Of a stretch of DNA of 64,000 nucleotides, positions 53,378 to 59,670 are shown in pieces. The translations under genes were made by a program, and so were the position numbers. A model generated the notes under the pieces. It worked only from the letters and a program-made list of their open reading frames with translations, was not told where the DNA came from and did not search any database. Source of the DNA: an uncultured Candidatus Melainabacteria bacterium (GTDB taxonomy: Bacteria; Cyanobacteriota; Vampirovibrionia; Gastranaerophilales; Gastranaerophilaceae); the NCBI GenBank assembly GCA_934754775.1, contig CAKVIM010000004.1, forward strand, positions 108,194 through 172,193, written 5' to 3'. The first letter of the stretch is position 1; each line of letters opens with the position of its first letter.

Positions 53378-53398
53378 GTGTAGGCTTTAAGCCTACAC
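53378..53398 (+). terminator. hairpin after first early gene
   Basis: GTGTAGGCTT/AAGCCTACAC with one-base loop; no T-run, so more likely an RNA stability or attenuation element. Confidence 0.6.
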
Positions 53399-53430
53399 CG
53401 ATTAGCACAATTAAAGAGAGGTTTTAAACT

Positions 53431-53712
53431 ATGAATAACAAAAAGCTAATTGAACTTAAAAAAATGAGCATGATAATCGAGAAAACTAGCAACTACATTA
53501 TGGAGCTTATACATGATAATGAGAAGAAAGCTCGTATTTGTGCAGCTTATGGTGATTTGAGAGTATTTGCAAAAACCTTTTATGATATTTGCAATTTGCT
53601 AGATAACTCAAAAAGCGTTGCAACTGCACAAAAGCTAACCGATACAATTTACTACACAACTCCATTTATTGACAGAGCTATTCAAGCGACCTTAAAATAC
53701 ATAGATAAATAA
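53431..53712 (+). CDS. small helical early protein, 93 aa
   Basis: MNNKKLIELKKMSMIIEKTSN start after AGAGAGG. Helical with FYDICNLLDNSK; resembles the next gene (FYDSCEIMLPQ), so the two are probably duplicates. Contains four Cys/His-poor helices and no membrane segment. TAA stop. Confidence 0.75.
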   Translation: MNNKKLIELKKMSMIIEKTSNYIMELIHDNEKKARICAAYGDLRVFAKTFYDICNLLDNSKSVATAQKLTDTIYYTTPFIDRAIQATLKYIDK

Positions 53713-53717
53713 AAAAG

Positions 53718-53739
53718 GTGCGGTCACATTTGACCGCAC
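53718..53739 (+). terminator. hairpin between duplicated early genes
   Basis: GTGCGGTCA-CATT-TGACCGCAC; no T-run. Same type as at 53378. Confidence 0.6.
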
Positions 53740-53768
53740 AGAGCTATAAAATTTGGAGGCTGATATTA

Positions 53769-54029
53769 ATGACGAAAATAAGTGAATTTTTTAGAACATA
53801 CAAGAAGCTTTTGAATACTTGCAATGAGATACAAACACTTATAAAAGAGAACTGTTTAAAGTCTTGTTTATGCGGACCACTTGCAGATTTAACATTATAT
53901 AACTATCAGATAGAAGCTTTTTACGATAGTTGTGAGATTATGTTACCGCAAGCCTATAGCAAGTACCGCACCGCAACGCAACTATATTCAGAGACTAAGG
54001 ATATGATTATGAAATACTTAGATAAATAA
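53769..54029 (+). CDS. small helical early protein, 86 aa, paralog of previous gene
   Basis: The ATG at 53769 follows TTGGAGGCTG; an earlier in-frame ATG lies before the hairpin and is unlikely. Shares FYD-C and an MKYLDK end with its neighbour (KYIDK). Cys pair near residue 31 (SCLCG). Function unknown. Confidence 0.7.
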   Translation: MTKISEFFRTYKKLLNTCNEIQTLIKENCLKSCLCGPLADLTLYNYQIEAFYDSCEIMLPQAYSKYRTATQLYSETKDMIMKYLDK

Positions 54030-54033
54030 AATA

Positions 54034-54066
54034 AACCGGTGATTAATTTCACCGGTTCTTTTTTGC
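54034..54066 (+). terminator. intrinsic terminator
   Basis: AACCGGTGA-TTAATT-TCACCGGTT followed by CTTTTTT. Confidence 0.9.
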
Positions 54067-54343
54067 CTTTTGCCTATCCACAACTTCATACTTTATTAAC
54101 ATTTAAAACAGTCCTAAAAATTGGATAGTTTAGGTATTTTGTTAATATTTTTAACAAATATGAGGTCAACTATCCATAAGTTCATATATTATTCACACAT
54201 TAAAGCCTAACTGACCACATTTTAACACTTTATTAACAAAATAATTTAATATTTGTTCACAAATACGTTATTTCTCGTTCATAAATACGTGTTATAATAG
54301 TAATGTGACGAGGGGATTATGAACAAATTATGAATAATGCCTG
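54067..54343. other. AT-rich intergenic region with TTCAYA/TTATTNACA repeats and tandem GTTCANAAATACGT
   Basis: No ORF with a ribosome site. Contains three copies of the early-region repeat, and GTTCACAAATACGT/GTTCATAAATACGT in tandem just before GTTATAAT at 54288-54296. Probably a promoter region for the hairpin element and an operator. Confidence 0.6.
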
Positions 54344-54418
54344 CTCATTTTACTAAGCCGTGCCGCCCTGCCCTACCCCGATAAGGTCAAGGGCAACGGC
54401 ACAGCAAAGTAAAAGGAG
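54344..54418 (+). ncRNA. long imperfect hairpin, candidate non-coding RNA
   Basis: Arms CTC-ATTTTACT-aa-GC-GTGCCG and CGGCAC-GC-aa-AGTAAAA-GGAG pair through five stem blocks separated by small symmetric bulges; inner GCCCT/AGGGC. It is preceded by a TATAAT at about 54292. No ORF of size. The lower stem contains the dispersed GTGCCG motif. Confidence 0.6.
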
Positions 54419-54451
54419 CTGGAAAAAGCTAGAACTCAAGGTTCTTTCCAG
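54419..54451. terminator. hairpin at 3' end of the minus-strand gene
   Basis: CTGGAAA / TTTCCAG with inner GAAC/GTTC, overlapping the end of the gene at 54436. Confidence 0.5.
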
Positions 54452-54663
54452 TTTATAGGGAGGTCGCAAAGTGAGCAGTCTCTTTTCTCGTTATCATTTA
54501 AAGGACACTCTGAACAATCTCTTGTTTGACAATAAGCACGGAGATTTTGAATTGCTTTCTTTACTTTTACTGGAAGGCAAGTAAGTTTCTCATAAGAGAT
54601 ACACTCTTCTTTTGTTGCAAATTCTTTTCCGTCACTTGCTACCCAAATACTTTTCTCATACAT
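54436..54663 (-). CDS. Cys-rich small early protein, 75 aa
   Basis: MYEKSIWVASDGKEFATKEE start after AAAGGAATTG. Motif CQTRDCSECPLN and CSLCDLP indicate metal binding; the N-terminal strand WVASDGKEF followed by a helix is common in small phage proteins of unknown role. TGA stop. Divergently transcribed from neighbour at 54881. Confidence 0.8.
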   Translation of the reverse strand: MYEKSIWVASDGKEFATKEECISYEKLTCLPVKVKKAIQNLRAYCQTRDCSECPLNDNEKRDCSLCDLPINWKEP

Positions 54664-54711
54664 TATAAATCAATTCCTTTCTTTGAGGTTTTCCCTCTTT
54701 TCTATAATTTA

Positions 54712-54740
54712 ATTATACCATATACCACCCCTCTTGTCAA
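54712..54740 (-). promoter_or_regulatory. early promoter (minus)
   Basis: TTGACA-17-TATAAT on the minus strand, for the 54436-54663 gene. Confidence 0.85.
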
Positions 54741-54788
54741 GTTTAAAAGTGAACAAATTTTGAGATAAAAGTTTGTATAGTTTGTACA

Positions 54789-54817
54789 TTGACTTTTGAG
54801 GGAGAAAGGAGTATAAT
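54789..54817 (+). promoter_or_regulatory. early promoter
   Basis: TTGACT-17-TATAAT for the gene at 54881. Confidence 0.85.
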
Positions 54818-54880
54818 ATAATTAAGATAAGAGAATAGATTAAGATTCAAATGGTATAAATTTTAAAGGAGGTAATTTTG

Positions 54881-55075
54881 ATGAATGTATATTTTGATAA
54901 AGATTATAATTTACTTATTATGACAAAAGAAGAACAAATAGATAAAACTTATTTTGTTTATGCAGATGATTATATGGAATTAGTTAGAATGTTCGGACTT
55001 AGTATAATAAAAAATAAAGAAAGAGAGATACCAAATCTAAAACCAAATTTTTACAAGTGGAATGTAATAACGTAA
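54881..55075 (+). CDS. small early protein, 64 aa (MNVYFDK family)
   Basis: ATG 54881 after AAAGGAGGT. MNVYFDKDYNLLI at the start is shared with the larger 57401 gene (MNVYFDKCARLM), as is a DDYMELVRMFGL/DDFDWFLDTMERIG helix, so the two are paralogs. TAA stop. Function unknown. Confidence 0.75.
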   Translation: MNVYFDKDYNLLIMTKEEQIDKTYFVYADDYMELVRMFGLSIIKNKEREIPNLKPNFYKWNVIT

Positions 55076-55087
55076 AAATGGGAAGAA

Positions 55088-55204
55088 ATGAATTTAGAAG
55101 AAAAAGAAGCATTTTTAAAAATAATGGAAAGAAAAACAAAAGAATTTTTAACTTATGCACAAACACTTAATGAACAAACAGAAAAGTTAATAAGAGAAGA
55201 ATAA
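55088..55204 (+). CDS. short helical early protein, 38 aa
   Basis: ATG 55088, 13 bases after the previous TAA, with GGAAGAA before it. MNLEEKEAFLKIMERKTKE, one amphipathic helix. The terminator stem covers its last codons. Too short to classify; probable operon partner of the upstream gene. Confidence 0.6.
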   Translation: MNLEEKEAFLKIMERKTKEFLTYAQTLNEQTEKLIREE

Positions 55205-55218
55205 TTCTTCTCTTTTCC
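55192..55218 (+). terminator. terminator overlapping stop codon
   Basis: AAGAGAAGAAT/ATTCTTCTCTT then TTCC; palindrome around the TAA. Confidence 0.75.
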
Positions 55219-55300
55219 TTTTAAAGAAAAAATAATTAAAAGTTTAAATCTAATTGACTATCCTTTTATTCATAAGTTATTTACATTGTGCCGCAAAAAG

Positions 55301-55315
55301 GTTAAAAATTTTAAC
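55301..55315. repeat. palindrome GTTAAAAATTTTAAC
   Basis: First of nine copies of this AT palindrome, each after an early gene end. Confidence 0.85.
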
Positions 55316-55352
55316 TAATTAGAATGTCTACTTGTTAATAAGTAATTCATAA

Positions 55353-55366
55353 TGTAAACGATTACA
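55353..55366. promoter_or_regulatory. operator-like TGTAAACGATTACA
   Basis: Copy 1 of 11. Fits the LacI/CcpA-type consensus TGWNANCGNTNWCA exactly. Confidence 0.8.
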
Positions 55367-55375
55367 TTAAAAAGA

Positions 55376-55403
55376 AAAAAAGGAGAAATTAATCTCCTTT
55401 TTG
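55376..55403 (-). terminator. terminator of minus-strand gene at 55404
   Basis: AAAAAGGAGA-TTAAT-TCTCCTTTTT on the minus strand overlapping the stop. Confidence 0.75.
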
Positions 55404-55625
55404 TTAAATTAAATAAATAGTAATTTCAAGATAATTTACTTTAGGAATAACTATAGCTTTTTTAACTTCACTGTCTAAGTATTCCTCTATTCTTTTAAAA
55501 AATCTTTCCATAGTAAAAAGAGTATATCTTCTATTATAGCCAATCATAGAACCAGTATTGTCAATTATTTCTATTGTTGTATTAAGTGGAAAAGTCGTTG
55601 TTTCAAGATAATCTCTTAAAGTCAT
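55404..55625 (-). CDS. small early protein, 73 aa
   Basis: ATG 55625 after AAAGGATTGA. MTLRDYLETTTFPLNTTIEI, with a Gly-Ser turn (DNTGSMIGY), then RRYTLFTMERF and beta-rich end ITIYLI. Unknown function. TAA stop. Confidence 0.75.
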   Translation of the reverse strand: MTLRDYLETTTFPLNTTIEIIDNTGSMIGYNRRYTLFTMERFFKRIEEYLDSEVKKAIVIPKVNYLEITIYLI

Positions 55626-55656
55626 TCAAATCAATCCTTTCTTATTTACTATAATA

Positions 55657-55685
55657 AGTATAACATAAAAAGATAAAGAAGTCAA
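55657..55685 (-). promoter_or_regulatory. early promoter (minus)
   Basis: TTGACT-17-TATACT for the 55404-55625 gene. Confidence 0.85.
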
Positions 55686-55738
55686 TCGGCAAAATGTACA
55701 AAAATAATTAGAATTTTTGTGTAAAATTTCAGAAGGGA

Positions 55739-55752
55739 TGTAAACGATTACA
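55739..55752. promoter_or_regulatory. operator-like TGTAAACGATTACA
   Basis: Copy 2, between two minus-strand genes. Confidence 0.8.
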
Positions 55753-55812
55753 TAGACTAACCCACCCCCTATTCATAGATTATTAACAAATTACATTGTG
55801 CCGCCACTAGGG

Positions 55813-55826
55813 TGTAAACGATTACA
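55813..55826. promoter_or_regulatory. operator-like TGTAAACGATTACA
   Basis: Copy 3, after the 55864 gene end. Confidence 0.8.
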
Positions 55827-55839
55827 TTACAAGCAAAAA

Positions 55840-55863
55840 ATGTCGCCTTGCGGCGGCACTTTG
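55840..55863 (-). terminator. GC-rich terminator of 55864 gene
   Basis: TGCCGCC-GCAA-GGCGACA then TTTTTT on the minus strand; includes the dispersed GC motif. Confidence 0.6.
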
Positions 55864-56025
55864 TTAGCAAAACAGGGAGAAAATGTAAATTGCCATTGCA
55901 AATGCAATATATGGAGCAAAGAAAATTGCTATTTTCTTACAAGGACGAAACTTTTCAGCAAGTCTATATGCAAGAATAGTTCTCCAGTTTTCACAACCAT
56001 AACGCATTAAAATCTTTTCACACAT
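55864..56025 (-). CDS. small membrane-type early protein, 53 aa
   Basis: ATG 56025 after AAAGGAACTGATTTAA, the ribosome site style of this module, with a promoter 50 bases upstream. MCEKILMRYGCENWRTILAY, a basic middle (AEKFRPCKKI), then one hydrophobic C-terminal helix (AIFFAPYIAFAMAIYIF). TAA at 55864. The plus-strand frame over the same DNA is a shadow. Unknown function. Confidence 0.75.
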   Translation of the reverse strand: MCEKILMRYGCENWRTILAYRLAEKFRPCKKIAIFFAPYIAFAMAIYIFSLFC

Positions 56026-56063
56026 TTAAATCAGTTCCTTTCGTTCTTTACTATAATTATTAT

Positions 56064-56092
56064 ATCACTTTTTAGAGTAAATTGCAATAGGC
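56064..56092 (-). promoter_or_regulatory. early promoter (minus)
   Basis: TTGCAA-17-TATAAT on the minus strand for the 55864-56025 gene. Approximate coordinates. Confidence 0.75.
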
Positions 56093-56135
56093 AAAATGAA
56101 CAAATTTAAAGTGAGAAATTTAGTTAGTTTGACTA

Positions 56136-56164
56136 TTGACTTTTACGCCTAATTATGGTATACT
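56136..56164 (+). promoter_or_regulatory. early promoter
   Basis: TTGACT-17-TATACT for the 56197 gene. Confidence 0.85.
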
Positions 56165-56196
56165 TATTATAGTAAATAAGAAAGGACTTGATAAGA

Positions 56197-56379
56197 ATGA
56201 AAAACAAAATTTTTAAAGTACTTGACAATGTGATAACAGTTGCGTGCATTACATTTGTTGTGTGGATAGTTGCAAGTTGGGTAAACATCAATCAGCACAA
56301 TAATCCAATGCAAGATGATTACAAAGATTATGCAAATTGGAATATGTTTGAAGTTTTCGAGGTGTTTAACGTTGAGTAG
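56197..56379 (+). CDS. small membrane protein, 60 aa, natural TAG stop
   Basis: ATG 56197 after AAAGGACTTGATAAG. One transmembrane helix near residues 10-30 (VITVACITFVVWIVASWV), acidic C-terminus. It ends with TAG, and the next gene starts at a TTG five bases earlier in another frame. The overlap means the TAG cannot be read through without spoiling an obvious zinc ribbon gene layout; here TAG works as a stop. Confidence 0.8.
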   Translation: MKNKIFKVLDNVITVACITFVVWIVASWVNINQHNNPMQDDYKDYANWNMFEVFEVFNVE

Positions 56380-56542
56380 ATACAATGTAACAGAACGAAA
56401 ATTCAAATGTCCTTATTGTGGTTATGTTTATACTGCTTACAAAAATTCAGCAAGAAGAACAAAAGAAGGGCATTTGAAAAAAATTTATTGCCCATTTTGC
56501 AAAGATACTCACAATTTTATACAATTGTCAAGGTATGAATAA
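56372..56542 (+). CDS. zinc ribbon protein, 56 aa
   Basis: TTG start overlapping the previous gene's TAG stop, with GAGGTG upstream. Two CPYCG/CPFCK knuckles 24 residues apart form a zinc ribbon. An upstream ATG in frame overlaps the neighbouring gene and lacks a ribosome site. TAA stop. Confidence 0.75.
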   Translation: MSRYNVTERKFKCPYCGYVYTAYKNSARRTKEGHLKKIYCPFCKDTHNFIQLSRYE

Positions 56543-56563
56543 AGAGGAATTTATTTCCTCTTT
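56541..56563 (+). terminator. terminator overlapping stop codon
   Basis: AAAGAGGAA-TTTAT-TTCCTCTTT. Confidence 0.75.
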
Positions 56564-56578
56564 ACTCTTACGATGAAA

Positions 56579-56592
56579 TGTAAACGATTACA
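56579..56592. promoter_or_regulatory. operator-like TGTAAACGATTACA
   Basis: Copy 4. Confidence 0.8.
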
Positions 56593-56627
56593 TCACTGCC
56601 GCCATCCATTCACATTTTATTCATACT

Positions 56628-56641
56628 TGTAAACGATTACA
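56628..56641. promoter_or_regulatory. operator-like TGTAAACGATTACA
   Basis: Copy 5, 35 bases after copy 4: the closest-spaced pair, upstream of the 56778 promoter. Confidence 0.8.
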
Positions 56642-56694
56642 CCTATTTGTATACTTTGCATAATTTTTAAAATAAAATTTGTGCAACTTTTTAC

Positions 56695-56723
56695 TTGACA
56701 ATAAAGAAACTATGTGCTATAAT
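56695..56723 (+). promoter_or_regulatory. early promoter
   Basis: TTGACA-17-TATAAT for the 56778 gene. Confidence 0.85.
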
Positions 56724-56777
56724 ATAGATACAGTAAGAGATAAGATTACTGAATTAAATTTGAAAGGTTTTGATTTT

Positions 56778-57194
56778 ATGACGTTTACATCTACACTTTT
56801 AGCCGTTCTTGCAGGAATTGCACTTTGGCAAATAATAATTTTTATCGGTTTTGCTTGTGGACTTGAAGATAATGATTACTTTGTATATTTTATCACTTGC
56901 TTCCTTGTAATACCACTTATGATAATTAGACTAATATATGCAAAATCGGTTTTGTTTGCTTTTAGTAATCTTTTTGTAAAAGCAGTTTTTCACAGTCGAG
57001 GAAATATTGCCACTACCATGTATATTGCAAAAAAGGACAGAAAACTTTTTACAACAGATACTAAAAGTAATTACTATGTAACTTTTGAAAAGAAAAAATT
57101 TAAGTCTTTACCAATGAAAAGTGATGTTTATCATAAAGGTCAAAAAAAATGTCATAATGTAAGAGTTGACGATTATTTAAAGAAAAGGGATTGA
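56778..57194 (+). CDS. membrane protein with basic cytoplasmic tail, 138 aa
   Basis: ATG 56778 after GAAAGGTTTTG; longer upstream frames would cross the promoter. Two hydrophobic helices (LLAVLAGIALWQIIIFIGF near residue 8 and FITCFLVIPLMIIRLIYA near 37), then a Lys-rich C-terminus. TGA stop. No family recognised; inner-membrane effector on the host is possible. Confidence 0.8.
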   Translation: MTFTSTLLAVLAGIALWQIIIFIGFACGLEDNDYFVYFITCFLVIPLMIIRLIYAKSVLFAFSNLFVKAVFHSRGNIATTMYIAKKDRKLFTTDTKSNYYVTFEKKKFKSLPMKSDVYHKGQKKCHNVRVDDYLKKRD

Positions 57195-57210
57195 TTTCCT
57201 TTTCCTTTTT
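57182..57210 (+). terminator. terminator overlapping stop codon
   Basis: GAAAAGGGA / TTTCCTTTTC then TTTTT. Confidence 0.6.
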
Positions 57211-57217
57211 ATGTAAA

Positions 57218-57231
57218 TGTAAACGATTACA
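57218..57231. promoter_or_regulatory. operator-like TGTAAACGATTACA
   Basis: Copy 6. Confidence 0.8.
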
Positions 57232-57340
57232 CAAAAACTCCACCTGTTCATAGTTTATTAACATTTACATCGTGCTATCGCAGGGTCACGGCAGAACAAT
57301 TTCAACAAAAATGTTATTTAAACTTTGTGTAAAATGACCA

Positions 57341-57369
57341 TTGACTTTTACGCCTGCTTATGGTATACT
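57341..57369 (+). promoter_or_regulatory. early promoter
   Basis: TTGACT-17-TATACT for the 57401 gene. The sequence around it is nearly identical to the 56136 promoter (TTGACTTTTACGCCT shared). Confidence 0.88.
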
Positions 57370-57400
57370 TATTATAGTAAATAAGAAAGGACTTGATTAA

Positions 57401-57751
57401 ATGAACGTTTACTTTGATAAGTGTGCAAGGCTTATGGACTATGAACAAATTACAGACACAAAAGGAGAAGATTTCAAGTATGCTTATATTGATGATTTTG
57501 ACTGGTTTTTGGACACAATGGAAAGAATCGGCATAACTGTTATTTCTTCTGATATGACAAGGCAAGAATTAAAGGAAAAATATTCAACTTGCATAGCGTG
57601 GAGAAAAGACTATACAAATACAATTACGCCTGCTCCCTTTGATAATATGTCAAATTGTATTGAAGTGCTTGCAATGTTTGAAATTGATAATGGAAAAAGA
57701 ACAAACTTTGTGAGAAGTCTTTTAGCAAAAGATGAAGATTGGGGAGTTTAA
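57401..57751 (+). CDS. early protein, 116 aa (MNVYFDK family)
   Basis: ATG 57401 after AAAGGACTTGATTAA. N-terminal 60 residues align with the 54881 gene; then an extra domain with TCIAWRKDYTNTITPAP and KRTNFVRSLLAKDEDWG. The promoter region is nearly identical to that of the 56197 gene. TAA stop. Unknown function. Confidence 0.8.
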   Translation: MNVYFDKCARLMDYEQITDTKGEDFKYAYIDDFDWFLDTMERIGITVISSDMTRQELKEKYSTCIAWRKDYTNTITPAPFDNMSNCIEVLAMFEIDNGKRTNFVRSLLAKDEDWGV

Positions 57752-57762
57752 TCTCCCTAATC
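57737..57762 (+). terminator. terminator overlapping stop codon
   Basis: GATTGGGGAG / CTCCCTAATC around the TAA. Confidence 0.7.
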
Positions 57763-57816
57763 TTCTGACTATTCGCCTATTCATAAATTGTTTACTTTTA
57801 ATTTCTCAAAAAACTA

Positions 57817-57845
57817 TTGACAAACAAACAATAAAGGTGTATAAT
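57817..57845 (+). promoter_or_regulatory. early promoter
   Basis: TTGACA-17-TATAAT for the 57878 gene. Confidence 0.85.
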
Positions 57846-57877
57846 AGTATTAAAGAAAAACGAAAGGACTTGATTAA

Positions 57878-58177
57878 ATGTTACAGAATAAACTTGTTTA
57901 TGTAGTAGGAACAAAACTCTTTTATAACATAAGAGTATTTGAAAATTTTGACAGTGCTTATGAGTGCTTTAAGAAGTGTATTACAACTGAAATTAGTCGT
58001 TGTAACCATTTGACAGATGAACAAAAAGAACAGGCTTTTAACCATTTTAATTATTATTGCTCTTTCTTTGAAAAGCAAAATCATGAGCATATTACAGGTA
58101 CAACTTTTTATGAAGTTGAAGATGTTTTTAGAGAAAAAGTAACTTATTACTTCACCACAGAAATTTTAGAAAGGTAG
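57878..58177 (+). CDS. early protein, 99 aa, natural TAG stop
   Basis: ATG 57878 after AAAGGACTTGATTAA. MLQNKLVYVVGTKLFYNIRV start, Cys-containing helical middle with CFKKCITTEISRC. It ends with TAG, seven bases before the next ATG; the TAG forms part of the next gene's ribosome site (AGGTAGGT). If TAG were read through, only nine residues would be added before TAA. Confidence 0.8.
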   Translation: MLQNKLVYVVGTKLFYNIRVFENFDSAYECFKKCITTEISRCNHLTDEQKEQAFNHFNYYCSFFEKQNHEHITGTTFYEVEDVFREKVTYYFTTEILER

Positions 58178-58184
58178 GTAAATT

Positions 58185-58334
58185 ATGGCAAAAGGTAAAA
58201 CAACAGTAACAAAAGGAGTTATCTACACTGACAAGGACGGCAAGAAACACGTTCTTAATAAAGAGGAATTTCTTGCCAAAATGAACCGACTTGCGGCAAA
58301 AGGTAAAGCCAAAAAGGACAGCGAGAAGAATTAA
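58185..58334 (+). CDS. small basic protein, 49 aa
   Basis: MAKGKTTVTKGVIYTDKDGK, Lys-rich with more GC-rich codons than its neighbours. Coupled to the previous gene. Possibly nucleic-acid binding. TAA stop. Unknown. Confidence 0.75.
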   Translation: MAKGKTTVTKGVIYTDKDGKKHVLNKEEFLAKMNRLAAKGKAKKDSEKN

Positions 58335-58346
58335 TCTTCTCGTTTG
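58322..58346 (+). terminator. terminator overlapping stop codon
   Basis: CGAGAAGA-ATTAA-TCTTCTCG followed by TTTG. Confidence 0.7.
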
Positions 58347-58354
58347 TTCTTTTA

Positions 58355-58369
58355 GTTAAAAATTTTAAC
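58355..58369. repeat. palindrome GTTAAAAATTTTAAC
   Basis: Copy 2, after the 58185 gene. Confidence 0.85.
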
Positions 58370-58441
58370 TTGTGCCGCCGCACCATCTGTTCATTTTCTC
58401 TTAACAATTCAACTCACCACTTCTTAACATTCTATTCAAAT

Positions 58442-58455
58442 TGTAATCGTTTACA
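58442..58455. promoter_or_regulatory. operator-like TGTAATCGTTTACA
   Basis: Copy 7 (reverse orientation), after the minus gene at 58487. Confidence 0.8.
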
Positions 58456-58465
58456 TTTAATAAAA

Positions 58466-58489
58466 ACAAAAGAGGGAAAAATTCCCTCA
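58466..58489 (-). terminator. terminator of minus-strand operon
   Basis: GAGGGAA-TTTT-TCCCTC then TTTTG on the minus strand. Confidence 0.7.
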
Positions 58490-58672
58490 AATGTAAATAA
58501 AAGTATGACCAAAGTCATTTACAAAAATTTCCTTTATTTCTTCTTCTAGTATTTCTTCTTTTTCAAGTTCCATTGCTAAGCCAATATACACACATTTATT
58601 ATTATTTTGTGCAATTTGTACACTTATTGTACAATCTCCATAAAGAACATTAATAAAATCATTAACACACAT
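58487..58672 (-). CDS. small acidic early protein, 61 aa
   Basis: ATG 58672 overlaps the TGA of the upstream gene (TGATG), with GGAGTTGG before it. MCVNDFINVLYGDCTISVQI, then KEEILEEEIKEIFVNDFG. Coupled with the membrane protein gene. Unknown. Confidence 0.75.
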   Translation of the reverse strand: MCVNDFINVLYGDCTISVQIAQNNNKCVYIGLAMELEKEEILEEEIKEIFVNDFGHTFIYI

Positions 58673-58890
58673 CAAAACCAACTCCTTATAATATTTATTA
58701 TATAATATGTATTCATTGCACCAAGTGCAGAATTAACAAGAATTGAATTAAAATTGTTTTGTTTAATGCCGTCAATCAATCCAATTACACAAGTATAAAA
58801 GAAAACAAATGAACCTAAAGGGTTATTTGTAACTGTAAGTATTGCACCAAGAACCAACACCCACGCATTTATTTTAATTAAGATTTTCAT
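58672..58890 (-). CDS. small membrane protein, 72 aa
   Basis: ATG 58890 after AAAAGGAGTG. Three hydrophobic segments (NAWVLVLGAILTV; SFVFFYTCVIGLIDGI; ILVNSALGAMNTYYII). The longer in-frame start upstream lies in the promoter. Resembles small phage membrane proteins; unknown. Confidence 0.75.
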   Translation of the reverse strand: MKILIKINAWVLVLGAILTVTNNPLGSFVFFYTCVIGLIDGIKQNNFNSILVNSALGAMNTYYIINIIRSWF

Positions 58891-58915
58891 TGTATTCACT
58901 CCTTTTACTATAATT

Positions 58916-58944
58916 AGTATAACATATTTCAATCTAAATTGCAA
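58916..58944 (-). promoter_or_regulatory. early promoter (minus)
   Basis: TTGCAA-17-TATACT for the two-gene minus unit. Confidence 0.8.
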
Positions 58945-58992
58945 TAGTTAAAATAAACAAATTTTAGTTTGTACTTTTGTGCATTTTGCCTA

Positions 58993-59021
58993 TTGCAATT
59001 TATTTAAAAGTATGATATAAT
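58993..59021 (+). promoter_or_regulatory. early promoter
   Basis: TTGCAA-17-TATAAT for the 59055 gene; back-to-back with the minus promoter. Confidence 0.8.
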
Positions 59022-59054
59022 AAATACAGAAAACAAGAAAGGAATTGATTATTA

Positions 59055-59252
59055 ATGAAAATTTCAACAACACTTTTACTCACTCTTATAATTTGGATAG
59101 TGGCTTTTCTCATGACATGGGGAGAGGTATCACTTATACTGCTTGTAGTTAAATGGTTAGGTGTAAAATTTGTATTCCTTAAATGGAGTATTCTTCTTAC
59201 ACTTGTAGTATTTCTTCTTAAAGGCATTTTTAAGAGTAGTTCTAGTAAGTAA
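59055..59252 (+). CDS. small membrane protein, 65 aa
   Basis: MKISTTLLLTLIIWIVAFLM start after AAAGGAATTG; two to three helices, basic Ser-rich end (KGIFKSSSSK). TAA stop. Unknown. Confidence 0.75.
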   Translation: MKISTTLLLTLIIWIVAFLMTWGEVSLILLVVKWLGVKFVFLKWSILLTLVVFLLKGIFKSSSSK

Positions 59253-59284
59253 AAGATTTTCTCCCGAAAGGGAGATTTTCTTTT
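59252..59284 (+). terminator. terminator overlapping stop codon
   Basis: GATTTTCTCCC-GAAA-GGGAGATTTTC then TTTT. Confidence 0.65.
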
Positions 59285-59293
59285 AATCATTAA

Positions 59294-59308
59294 GTTAAAA
59301 ATTTTAAT
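59294..59308. repeat. palindrome GTTAAAAATTTTAAT
   Basis: Copy 3; a related GTTAAATGTTTTAAC lies at about 59368. Confidence 0.8.
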
Positions 59309-59420
59309 TAAAGAAAGACTTACCACGTCTTAACATTTTATTAACATTTAAGATGAGGACTTTTAGTTAAATGTTTTAACTTATTAATTTAACATTAATA
59401 AAAAGTTCATTTAAAATTCA

Positions 59421-59449
59421 TTGACAAACTTCAAAAATTATGGTATACT
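59421..59449 (+). promoter_or_regulatory. upstream early promoter of the 59671 gene
   Basis: TTGACA-17-TATACT, 220 bases before the gene. Confidence 0.8.
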
Positions 59450-59670
59450 TATATTAAAGAAAAGAGAAAGAGAACAAAAGAAAATCAAAGAATTTAATCT
59501 CATGGAAATTTTCCACATTAAGTGCTTTTGTTAAATCTCTTAACCAATTCAGAAAAAGTTTGCTTGACAAACTTAAAAAAATATGCTATAATATAAGCAT
59601 AGTAAAGGAAAACACAAGAAAACAGTTTTCCACAACTTAAACCGCCCAAAAGGGTAGAAAGAGGTAAATT
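59450..59670 (+). other. leader region between two promoters
   Basis: Between the two promoters is an AT-rich leader with one 10-codon ORF (from about 59502) without a clear ribosome site. No other gene seen. Confidence 0.5.
59564..59592 (+). promoter_or_regulatory. second early promoter of the 59671 gene
   Basis: TTGACA-17-TATAAT. Confidence 0.85.

Noticed and set aside
55798..56010. Plus-strand 70-codon ORF
   Set aside because: The minus-strand 53-codon gene at the same place has the standard promoter and ribosome site of this module; the plus frame has neither.
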